This document shows positions 35,496 to 41,720 of a stretch of DNA of 64,000 nt, piece after piece. The translations under genes were made by a program, and so were the position numbers. Every line of letters begins with the position of its first letter. The stretch's first letter is position 1. Source of the DNA: Billgrantia sulfidoxydans (GTDB lineage Bacteria; Pseudomonadota; Gammaproteobacteria; Pseudomonadales; Halomonadaceae); assembly GCF_017868775.1 (NCBI RefSeq), contig NZ_CP053381.1, forward strand, positions 1,116,001-1,180,000, written 5' to 3'. Below the pieces are notes generated by a model. That model ran no database searches. It saw nothing but the letters and a program-made list of their open reading frames with translations, and was not told where the DNA came from.

Positions 35496-35987
35496 GTGCT
35501 CTGTTTTTCTTATGGATCAAATATGTCGCTTGCTCGGCTCCGACAACGAGTCCCATCAGCTCAGTTTGTTGCTGTAGCAACATTGAGTGGTCACCGGCTT
35601 CGCTTTCACAAGATAAGTACAGACGGTTCAGGTAAATGCGATGCTGAAGCCACTAAAGACCCGAGTGATCTGGTGTATGGTGTGGTAATTGAGCTAGCGG
35701 CGAGCGAAAAGCCAGCTCTTGATAAAAAAGAAGGTCTGGGGCGTGGCTACGATGAAAAGGAAGTAGAGGTTGTTTCAGTGGACGGTGAAACAATGCGCCC
35801 CACTATGTACTTTGCAACGAATATCGATGGCACCAGGAAACCATACCATTGGTATAAAAAGCATGTGCTCATCGGGGCGAAGGAAAATCACCTTCCTAAA
35901 GAATATATCGAATCTATTGAAATTATTGAGTCGGTTGCCGACCCAAATGCTGAAAGGAGTGCACGGGAACTGGCAATCTATCGCTAA
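35496..35987 (+). CDS. Integron cassette 2: gamma-glutamylcyclotransferase-like protein
   Basis: A 163-residue protein of the GGCT/AIG2 fold. It begins LCFSYGSNMSLARLRQRVP, the Y-G-S-N-M nucleotide-like loop typical of the family, and continues with a conserved-looking LDKKEGLGRGYDEKEVEV segment containing the catalytic-type Glu. Members cleave gamma-glutamyl amines or peptides. GTG start at 35496 with AAGGAG five bases upstream. The stop is within attC2. Confidence 0.8.
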   Translation: MLCFSYGSNMSLARLRQRVPSAQFVAVATLSGHRLRFHKISTDGSGKCDAEATKDPSDLVYGVVIELAASEKPALDKKEGLGRGYDEKEVEVVSVDGETMRPTMYFATNIDGTRKPYHWYKKHVLIGAKENHLPKEYIESIEIIESVADPNAERSARELAIYR

Positions 35988-36053
35988 CCAGTCGGTCAAC
36001 CGGACCGCATTTCCGCTGTTGCTTCAATGCGCCCGGTTACCTCAGCATTAGGC
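35982..36053 (+). other. attC2
   Basis: Inverse core CGCTAAC at 35982, core ATTAGGC at 36047 (A for G at the first base of the usual GTT). Long imperfect inverted repeat (CAACCGG / CCGGTTA) between them. Confidence 0.75.
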
Positions 36054-36057
36054 ACAC

Positions 36058-36459
36058 ATGAATCCGGCAGAACTGTTCGTCCAAGAGCTATACCAAACTT
36101 TCGAGGGCCGTGTGCCTTTCCCCGCTGGTATAGATGCGAATTTCAAAAAGGTTTATCCGGTTGTCTACGAGGACCAAAACGAGATTCCAATCGGTCTAGT
36201 TGCGGCCGCTTCGACGCAAGACGATCCTTCGGTTGTACAGCTCTATCATGTGAGTTCATTTAAGGTCGGGAAGGGTCATGGAGCGTTGATCATGCGGCAC
36301 CTTTGTGAGTTGGCTGACAAACACAAAGCGAGCATATATCTCCAGGCAGAGGCCCAGTTCACGGATAAGGACACGCCGGTAGGGACAGACTTGGTTAGTT
36401 GGTATAAGCAGTTTGGGTTTGTAGGGGCGGGTATCATGCTGAGAAAACCAAATGCCTAA
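36058..36459 (+). CDS. Integron cassette 3: GNAT-like acetyltransferase
   Basis: A 133-residue GNAT-fold protein. A beta-4-like strand (QLYHVSSFKVGKGHGALIM) carries the K-G-H-G acetyl-CoA loop, and VSWYKQFGFVGAGIMLRK is the terminal beta-alpha unit. The ATG begins four bases after the attC2 core, leaving no room for a ribosome site, so initiation may be leaderless-like or coupled to upstream translation. The stop TAA is in the attC3 inverse core. Confidence 0.75.
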   Translation: MNPAELFVQELYQTFEGRVPFPAGIDANFKKVYPVVYEDQNEIPIGLVAAASTQDDPSVVQLYHVSSFKVGKGHGALIMRHLCELADKHKASIYLQAEAQFTDKDTPVGTDLVSWYKQFGFVGAGIMLRKPNA

Positions 36460-36540
36460 CAAGGCCATTAAGGTTGCTCCGGGCCGAAGGCCCTCCACCG
36501 GACGCCCTTGTCAGGGCGCCGCTTATGGCTGGCGTTAGCT
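36454..36540 (+). other. attC3
   Basis: Inverse core GCCTAAC at 36454, core GTTAGCT at 36534. The right half (CCGGACGCCCTTGTCAGG and beyond) is almost identical in attC4 and attC5, which suggests cassettes 3 to 5 come from one pool. Confidence 0.88.
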
Positions 36541-36876
36541 GGTAGTGCCTTGGGTCCTTTTGGGTGGTTTTGTGCCATCGGGCCTTGGCCGAAAACTAAC
36601 AGCAAAACCGAGATTTTTGGGGTTTCGCCAAGGCCGTCAAAACTCGCAGTCTTGCTGGCAGCTCAATCGGAATATTAGGTAGGTATAAAATTCAGTGTTT
36701 GCCGTGCGGGGCAATCCGCCGAAAATTCCGTCCGGCTCTGCTACTCTGAAGTTCAGGTTCGTTCACCGCATCGTTTGAGGTGGTTTTAATCACGGTGCAT
36801 CGGCAGGTGTTGGTGCCAGGGCTGCGGTGCAGGTCGTCATGTTGGTTGCCAGGGAATGGTCTTCAAAGTTACCCCC
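36541..36876 (+). ncRNA. Integron cassette 4: ORF-less unit with conserved hairpin, copy A
   Basis: A 421-base cassette with no supported gene. The hairpin at 36581-36635 pairs GGCCTTGGC with GCCAAGGCC and, after a one-base bulge, GAAA with TTTC. The same structure is kept in copy B with different bases. The 3' part (about 36750-36876) is strongly conserved between copies and in one frame reads GGFNHGASA...LPPAN without a start; here it follows a TGA. It may be a structured RNA, a regulatory cassette or a decayed short gene. Confidence 0.45.
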
Positions 36877-36961
36877 AGCTAACCAGTCGCTTAAGTACGT
36901 TCCGGCCTTCGGCCTCCACCGGACGCCCTTGTCAGGGCGCCGCTTATGGCTGGCGTTAGCT
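36877..36961 (+). other. attC4
   Basis: Inverse core AGCTAAC at 36877, core GTTAGCT at 36955. Nearly identical to attC3 in the last 60 bases. Confidence 0.88.
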
Positions 36962-37299
36962 GGTAGTGCCTAGGTTTTTTGGGGTGACTGGGTGCCATTG
37001 GGCCTTGGCCAAGAATTGTCAGCAAAATCCGAATCAATAGTGTTCTGCCAAGGCCGTCAAAGTTCGTCGCCTTGCTGGTAGCTTAGCGGATTATGGTGCT
37101 GGTATAAAGGTAGGTGTTTGCCGCGCGGGGCGGTCCGCCGAAACCTGGTTCCTTGCGTACCTGCTATTCTGAAGTTCAGGTTCGTTCACCGCATCAAGGG
37201 CGGTGGTTTTAATCACGGTGCATCGGCGTATGGCGGTGCCAGGGCAGCGGAGCATGCCGTCAAATTGTTAGCCAGGGATTGGTCTTCTTCGTTACCCCC
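36962..37299 (+). ncRNA. Integron cassette 5: ORF-less unit with conserved hairpin, copy B
   Basis: A 425-base cassette homologous to cassette 4. Its hairpin at 37001-37055 pairs GGCCTTGGC with GCCAAGGCC and AGAA with TTCT, so two base pairs differ from copy A on both strands. An open frame from 37118 runs through attC5 into the next cassette and has no ribosome site. GGTATAAA at about 37102 is shared with copy A and could be a -10 element serving the downstream cassette. Confidence 0.45.
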
Positions 37300-37386
37300 A
37301 GCTAACAAGGCAATTAAATTCGTTCCGGCCCGATGGGCCTCCACCGGACGCCCTTGTCAGGGCGCCGTTTATTGCTGGCGTTATGA
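37300..37386 (+). other. attC5
   Basis: Inverse core AGCTAAC at 37300, core GTTATGA at 37380. Closely related to attC3 and attC4. Confidence 0.87.
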
Positions 37387-37416
37387 GCAAAGACAAGCTT
37401 ATTCTGAGAGGAATGG

Positions 37417-38169
37417 ATGTCAGCAGATGATTATGTAAGACGTGTGCTCGCCAAATACGCAGTTAATGTTTCGGGTGCTGAAACTGCAGGAAACCTCTTA
37501 TATCCCGTATTGCAGCATTGGGCTGGACAGTTCTTGGTCCGCGCTGAATTTTCCGGCTCCTTAAGCAAAGGGACTGCGGTTACGCTTAGTACGGATGCGG
37601 ACATTTTCATTTCTCTTTCTTCTGCCACTCCAGACACTCTTGCAAATATCTACAATACTCTCGCTACTGCTGTGGCATCGGCTGGCTACCCAGTAAAACG
37701 GCAGAACGTATCTCTGGGGACCAACGTAAACGGCTATAAAATTGACCTGGTTCCTGGGCGCAGGCAATCGTCCAACGGGAATGATCATAGTTTATGGAAA
37801 GATCGGTCAAAAACTTGGACAAAAACCAATATTCGTACTCATATAGGTCTAGTAGCGAACAGCGGACGAACGGAAGAAATTCGCGCGTTAAAAATATGGC
37901 GTAGCCTCCATGGGCTTGAATTCCCCTCCATCTATCTTGAATTAGCAGTGATTGAGGCTCTCCGTAACGCTAGGGTTGGAAATGTCGCGAGCAACTTGAG
38001 CCTGGTCTTGGATTATTTAAGAGATAGTTTCGTGGGTGCTCGATTCGTCGATCCAGCAAACACAAATAATATCATCTCAGATGATCTTAACTTGACTCAA
38101 AAACAAGCGATAGCGCAACAAGCTGCACTATCTCGTGCAAAATCAACATATGATCAGGTTATTTGGTAA
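37417..38169 (+). CDS. Integron cassette 6, gene A: CD-NTase/OAS-like nucleotidyltransferase
   Basis: A 250-residue protein with the polymerase-beta-type NTase signature GSLSKGTAVTLSTDADIF (G-S-x4-G-T, then S-T-D-x-D) and a third acidic residue in GYKIDLVPGR. The C-terminal half is helical (IRALKIWRSLHGLEFPSIYL, LELAVIEALRN), as in CD-NTase and CCA/OAS enzymes. All three metal-binding Asp positions are present, so it should be active. GAGAGGA lies five bases before the ATG at 37417. Its stop overlaps the start of gene B (TAATG), making a two-gene cassette. It may synthesise a nucleotide signal or modify RNA. Confidence 0.75.
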   Translation: MSADDYVRRVLAKYAVNVSGAETAGNLLYPVLQHWAGQFLVRAEFSGSLSKGTAVTLSTDADIFISLSSATPDTLANIYNTLATAVASAGYPVKRQNVSLGTNVNGYKIDLVPGRRQSSNGNDHSLWKDRSKTWTKTNIRTHIGLVANSGRTEEIRALKIWRSLHGLEFPSIYLELAVIEALRNARVGNVASNLSLVLDYLRDSFVGARFVDPANTNNIISDDLNLTQKQAIAQQAALSRAKSTYDQVIW

Positions 38170-38936
38170 TGACAAACAATCCTGCGAAAAGAGAATCGAT
38201 GGCTGACGGCGCGTCATTTCTAAGAAAGGCATTCGCAGCGGAAGAGCAAGTCCTCTCACTTGAAATCAGCTTAGCCGCATCTTCTATTCCGCATAGTGCT
38301 ACTGCAGGTTCCATAAATGAAAGGCACTTCATTGACTTGCTGAAAAGGTACCTTCCAAAACGTTACGAAGTCGACTCCGCTACTGTGATTGATAGTGAAG
38401 GCAAGACTAGTGATCAAATAGATGTCGTAATCTTTGATAACCAATATACGCCTACTTTACTAGACCAGAAAAACCATAGGTTCGTACCCGCCGAAGCTGT
38501 GTACGCAGTATTAGAAGTAAAACCGAAAATCGATAAGGCGTACCTAGAGTACGCAGCAGGCAAAGCTAAGTCAGTTCGAACTTTGCGTAGGACCTCAGTA
38601 CCTATTCGACATGCTGGAGGGGAATACCCTCCGAAAGCTCACTTCCCAATAGTGGCTGGTATTGTCGCTCCAACTGTAGATTGGCGAGGTGGTCTCGACG
38701 CTAAAGCTTTTCGCAGTGCGCTTGAGGCCTTGAAGGATAAGGAGGCAATCGATTGTGGGGTTGGATTAATGTCTGGGGCGTTTGACTCATTTTCCGGAGA
38801 TCTAATTTTAAAGAATGGGGAAAATTCATTTATTTATTTCGTGTTTCGTTTGCTTCAACAGTTACAGTCAATGGGCACCGTGCCTGCAGTCGACTGGAAT
38901 AGTTATGCGACGGTGCTCAGTACAAGTAGCTCATAA
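38169..38936 (+). CDS. Integron cassette 6, gene B: PD-(D/E)xK-like protein (DUF6602-like)
   Basis: A 255-residue protein. After a helical start (SLEISLAASSIPHSATAGSI) comes a restriction-endonuclease-like core: an acidic DQIDVVIFDNQYTP, then AVYAVLEVKPKIDK with the E-x-K dyad. I recall this as the DUF6602 family, unverified. The ATG overlaps the stop of the NTase gene, implying a partnership, for example a nuclease effector driven by the NTase product. The stop TAA is in the attC6 inverse core. Confidence 0.7.
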   Translation: MTNNPAKRESMADGASFLRKAFAAEEQVLSLEISLAASSIPHSATAGSINERHFIDLLKRYLPKRYEVDSATVIDSEGKTSDQIDVVIFDNQYTPTLLDQKNHRFVPAEAVYAVLEVKPKIDKAYLEYAAGKAKSVRTLRRTSVPIRHAGGEYPPKAHFPIVAGIVAPTVDWRGGLDAKAFRSALEALKDKEAIDCGVGLMSGAFDSFSGDLILKNGENSFIYFVFRLLQQLQSMGTVPAVDWNSYATVLSTSSS

Positions 38937-39003
38937 CAAGTGAATCAAGCCGACCAATTTTCCGCTGCCGCTCCAAATTGGCGGCTTATTCAGGGCGTTA
39001 TAA
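38931..39003 (+). other. attC6
   Basis: Inverse core TCATAAC at 38931, core GTTATAA at 38997. The inner stem pairs CCAATTTTCCGC with GCGGC-type bases around CCAAATTGG. Confidence 0.8.
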
Positions 39004-39019
39004 GGCATAGGAGAACGTA

Positions 39020-39808
39020 GTGCCGTCAAAAACTGAGACCATTAAAAAGGAAGTAAAAAATCTTATTGTCAAGGGAAATCATCTGTATTTGGCGATGATT
39101 GAGGATGTATCTGGACTACCTGACGAGATACAGAAGCAGTTAAAAGACAATAAGATTAAGCTCCCTACGTTCGTCAACGAATATGACTCTTGGTACTCCG
39201 AAGCTCTTGTTTTGATTAAGCAGCTTTTGCCTGATCGACTAGAGGATTTTAAGCGCCAATACAAAGATGAAAAGCGAAAGGAAATATCTTTTCTCACTTA
39301 TGGTATATCTGATTACCTGTACGGCCTCAGGACCACAAGAGGGTGGCAAGAAGACGTAGTTGCAGACAAAACGGCTGCTGTTGGGAAGATGCAAGTACAA
39401 AACTCTATATTAGTTGCGGTCGAAAAGCGTCTCGATAGCTCACTTTTCGACATCCAAGAAATCTTACAAGCCGATTTATTTGATTCTGAGCTTGACGTAG
39501 CCCAAGAGCTAGCCAAAAAAGGATTTGTTCGTGGCGGTGGAGCAATCGCCGGTGTAGTGCTTGAAAAGCATCTTGGCCATGTGTGTGAAATACATGGGCT
39601 TAAAACCCGGAAGAAACATCCTTCAATTTCTGATTTCTATCAGATGCTTAAAGAAAACGACATTATTGATACTCCAAAATGGCGTTTTATCCAGCATTTG
39701 GGTGATTTAAGAAACTTGTGCGACCACAACAAGGATAGGGAGCCGACTAAAGAGGACGTGCTAGAGCTAGTAGAGGGCGTGCAAAAGGTTATAAAAACGG
39801 TGTTCTAA
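39020..39808 (+). CDS. Integron cassette 7: HEPN-like protein (putative RNase)
   Basis: A 262-residue protein. The C-terminal about 90 residues look like a HEPN domain, with a long helix followed by DLRNLCDHNKDREPTKEDVL, which contains R-x4-H (RNLCDH), the catalytic motif of HEPN ribonucleases. The N-terminal half is helical and charged, with no known domain. GTG start at 39020 with AGGAG upstream. HEPN proteins are common toxins and abortive-infection effectors; here no antitoxin gene shares the cassette. Confidence 0.65.
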   Translation: MPSKTETIKKEVKNLIVKGNHLYLAMIEDVSGLPDEIQKQLKDNKIKLPTFVNEYDSWYSEALVLIKQLLPDRLEDFKRQYKDEKRKEISFLTYGISDYLYGLRTTRGWQEDVVADKTAAVGKMQVQNSILVAVEKRLDSSLFDIQEILQADLFDSELDVAQELAKKGFVRGGGAIAGVVLEKHLGHVCEIHGLKTRKKHPSISDFYQMLKENDIIDTPKWRFIQHLGDLRNLCDHNKDREPTKEDVLELVEGVQKVIKTVF

Positions 39809-39815
39809 AAATGCC

Positions 39816-39908
39816 TTATAACAAGTCAATCAACTACGCGCCTACGGCGCCGGACAGCCTACATTCCGCTTCGCTTCATTTAGGCTGCCGGTTATTGAGG
39901 CGTTAAGT
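39816..39908 (+). other. attC7
   Basis: Inverse core TTATAAC at 39816, core GTTAAGT at 39902. It is the longest site of the array (93 bases), with an inner repeat GGCGCCGGACAGCCT / AGGCTGCCGG. Confidence 0.82.
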
Positions 39909-39928
39909 ATCCATAAAAGCGAGAAAGC

Positions 39929-40951
39929 ATGGCCAATAACCAAAAATGGAAGGACAAGTTGCTATCATCAAGCTTCCCTCTTGAGTTTGAAGCAATGAGA
40001 TGCCTTGCCGATAAGGGCTTTTCCGTCTCCTCTGAGTTTTCATATTCTAGATTGGACGGAGACATCCAAAAAGACTTTTCTGTTGATGTGGAGGCGATGG
40101 CTTTCACCCCTTTCGGTGAGGAAAATAACCTGACAGGAACGGTACATTTACTCGTAGAGTGTAAATATCGAAAGGATGGTACTAGTTGGCTGTTTTTGCC
40201 TGACCCCAATGATCCAGGATTTTCACCGTTTACGCTAGGTCGAACAATTAGGGCTGTGGATAGTTTTTCAAAGGATATATTAGTCCCAAATAGCGTAGTT
40301 TCGTTCGACGAGAATCTTCCATTCTGTTTTAAGGGCGTCGAGGTAGATCTATTTAACGCATCTGCGCATGACAAGGAAATAAAGCATGGCCTAAATCAAT
40401 TGCATTATGCTTTGCCGTCAATGCTTGCGAGTGAGATCAGTAGCTCTTCATGGGATTCTCCCGACCCGTCCCAGCCTTTTTTTATTTGCCCTGTATTATT
40501 GACGACCGCCCCTGTTTATCTGGCTAAAAATAGCTTGTCTATAGATTTATTGAAAGCATCAAGCGATATCGAGGAAATCGCCGATCGAGTTCCTTACTTG
40601 GTTACCTATCATGATGTTAGTCCAGATTTTATTAGGCACTGTGTTAGAGAGTTTTCAGATAATTTAGTCTTCGATGTCGAGCATCTGAATGACATTGGAA
40701 ATTACCGCCTGTCGAAGGGTGAGTATGAGCACCTTCTACCTTTGAACATCATTGAGTCACTGCTTTCCGGAAGAGTCAGTGAGCTTAAAAGTTATTTTAC
40801 GCAATACATTGTTTGCGACTGGCAGTATTTCCCCGAGTTGGTTGATAATCTCAAAAAATCAATCACCTCCGCTATGAGTGGAGCTGAGAGTGATGCTAAC
40901 AAGTGCAGGCAAGGGACGCTCCTGACGTCGCGCCTTTTACAAAAGCGTTAG
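39929..40951 (+). CDS. Integron cassette 8: hypothetical PD-(D/E)xK-like protein
   Basis: A 340-residue protein. The first 100 residues carry a nuclease-like pattern: an early FEAMRCLADKGF helix, then DFSVDVEAMAF and TGTVHLLVECKYRKDGTSW (Asp followed by E-C-K), as in Mrr/restriction folds. The remaining 240 residues are unassigned. The reading frame passes straight through the attC8 inverse core and stops in the GTTAG of the core site, so about 18 residues are attC-encoded. GAGAAAGC precedes the ATG. Confidence 0.7.
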   Translation: MANNQKWKDKLLSSSFPLEFEAMRCLADKGFSVSSEFSYSRLDGDIQKDFSVDVEAMAFTPFGEENNLTGTVHLLVECKYRKDGTSWLFLPDPNDPGFSPFTLGRTIRAVDSFSKDILVPNSVVSFDENLPFCFKGVEVDLFNASAHDKEIKHGLNQLHYALPSMLASEISSSSWDSPDPSQPFFICPVLLTTAPVYLAKNSLSIDLLKASSDIEEIADRVPYLVTYHDVSPDFIRHCVREFSDNLVFDVEHLNDIGNYRLSKGEYEHLLPLNIIESLLSGRVSELKSYFTQYIVCDWQYFPELVDNLKKSITSAMSGAESDANKCRQGTLLTSRLLQKR

Positions 40952-40953
40952 GC
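40894..40953 (+). other. attC8 (end of array)
   Basis: Inverse core TGCTAAC at 40894, core GTTAGGC at 40947. The inner pairing is shorter and the site lies largely inside the coding frame of cassette 8. Confidence 0.8.
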
Positions 40954-41033
40954 ACCACCCCTGTCGATTTCAGCCAGCTCCATTCGACGTTAGATTGCCA
41001 CCCATAGCAATCACCCACAGAACGGAGCTGGTC

Positions 41034-41519
41034 ATGAAGCACATAGCAAAGAACACGATATGCCTTTGGTACGATGGCGCCGCTGAAGAAGCCGCAAAAT
41101 TCTATGCCGAGACCTTCCCCGATTCCTCGCTCGATGCGGTGCACCGCGCGCCTGGGGATTACCCAGCGGGGAAGGAGGGGAGCGTCCTGACGGTCGAGTT
41201 CACCGTGTTGGGCGTGGCGTGCCTCGGGCTGAACGGCGGACCTATGTTCAAGCACAGCGAGGCGTTCTCATTCCAGGTGGCGACCGAAGACCAGGAGGAG
41301 ACGGATCGCTACTGGAATGCCATCGTCGACAATGGCGGCCAGGAGAGCGAATGCGGGTGGTGCAAGGACAAGTGGGGTATCTCTTGGCAGATCACGCCGA
41401 TTGCGCTGACGAGAGCCTTCACCAGCCCCGACCGCGCCGCCGCCAAACGGGCGTTCGACGCCATGATGACGATGCAGAAGATCGACATCGCCAAGATCGA
41501 GGCCGCCTTTCGCGGTTGA
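41034..41519 (+). CDS. PhnB-type VOC protein (3-demethylubiquinone methyltransferase-like fold)
   Basis: A 161-residue protein of the PhnB/3-dmu-9_3-mt group of the VOC fold: ITICLWYDGAAEEAAKFYAE-type start (TICLWYDG), LGLNGGPMFKHSEAFSFQV and CGWCKDKWGISWQITP. High GC, so it belongs to the chromosome outside the array. The start at 41034 follows GGAGCTGGTC; a longer frame to 40995 is not supported. A strong terminator follows. Confidence 0.85.
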   Translation: MKHIAKNTICLWYDGAAEEAAKFYAETFPDSSLDAVHRAPGDYPAGKEGSVLTVEFTVLGVACLGLNGGPMFKHSEAFSFQVATEDQEETDRYWNAIVDNGGQESECGWCKDKWGISWQITPIALTRAFTSPDRAAAKRAFDAMMTMQKIDIAKIEAAFRG

Positions 41520-41540
41520 GATGAGAAGGGGTTTACCCAA

Positions 41541-41580
41541 AGCCGCCGACGCTTCCCCAGCGTCGGCGGCTTTTTCTTTT
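41541..41580 (+). terminator. Rho-independent terminator
   Basis: A 12-bp perfect stem AGCCGCCGACGC / GCGTCGGCGGCT with loop TTCCCCA, followed by TTTTCTTTT. It lies 21 bases after the VOC gene stop. Confidence 0.92.
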
Positions 41581-41720
41581 CCAAGGCGAAAACCTCACTG
41601 GCCGTCTTGCAGGTAGTTCTCCGGTGGGTGAGATATGCTCCTAAGTGTGGAAGCGGGTTGGCCAACTGCTCAGCCCGCGAGTAGTGATTCAATGATTGCA
41701 CCTTGCCGAGGACAATGGTC

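Larger units (their letters stand above)
34208..40953 (+). mobile_element. Chromosomal integron: decayed intI, putative attI and an eight-cassette array
   Basis: A minus-strand integron-integrase remnant (34208-34447) is followed by a core site at 34650 and then eight units, each ended by an attC. Measured core to core, the cassettes are about 826, 571, 487, 421, 425, 1617, 905 and 1045 bases. All genes point away from intI, the classical arrangement. Base composition falls clearly below that of the flanks within the cassettes. The array ends at 40953, before chromosomal-type genes resume. Confidence 0.88.

Noticed and set aside
36541..37299. Group II intron or other catalytic RNA in the ORF-less cassettes
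   Set aside because: The units are about 0.4 kb and lack a domain V-like motif or reverse transcriptase, so they do not fit attC-targeting group IIC introns.
37118..37438. A 106-codon plus-strand frame in cassette 5
   Set aside because: It has no ribosome site, runs through attC5 into the next cassette, and its counterpart in cassette 4 is interrupted by TGA. Kept only as a note under the ORF-less cassettes.
40985..40996. ACGTTAGAT just after attC8 as a ninth attC
   Set aside because: No matching inverse core between 40953 and this point; too short for an attC.
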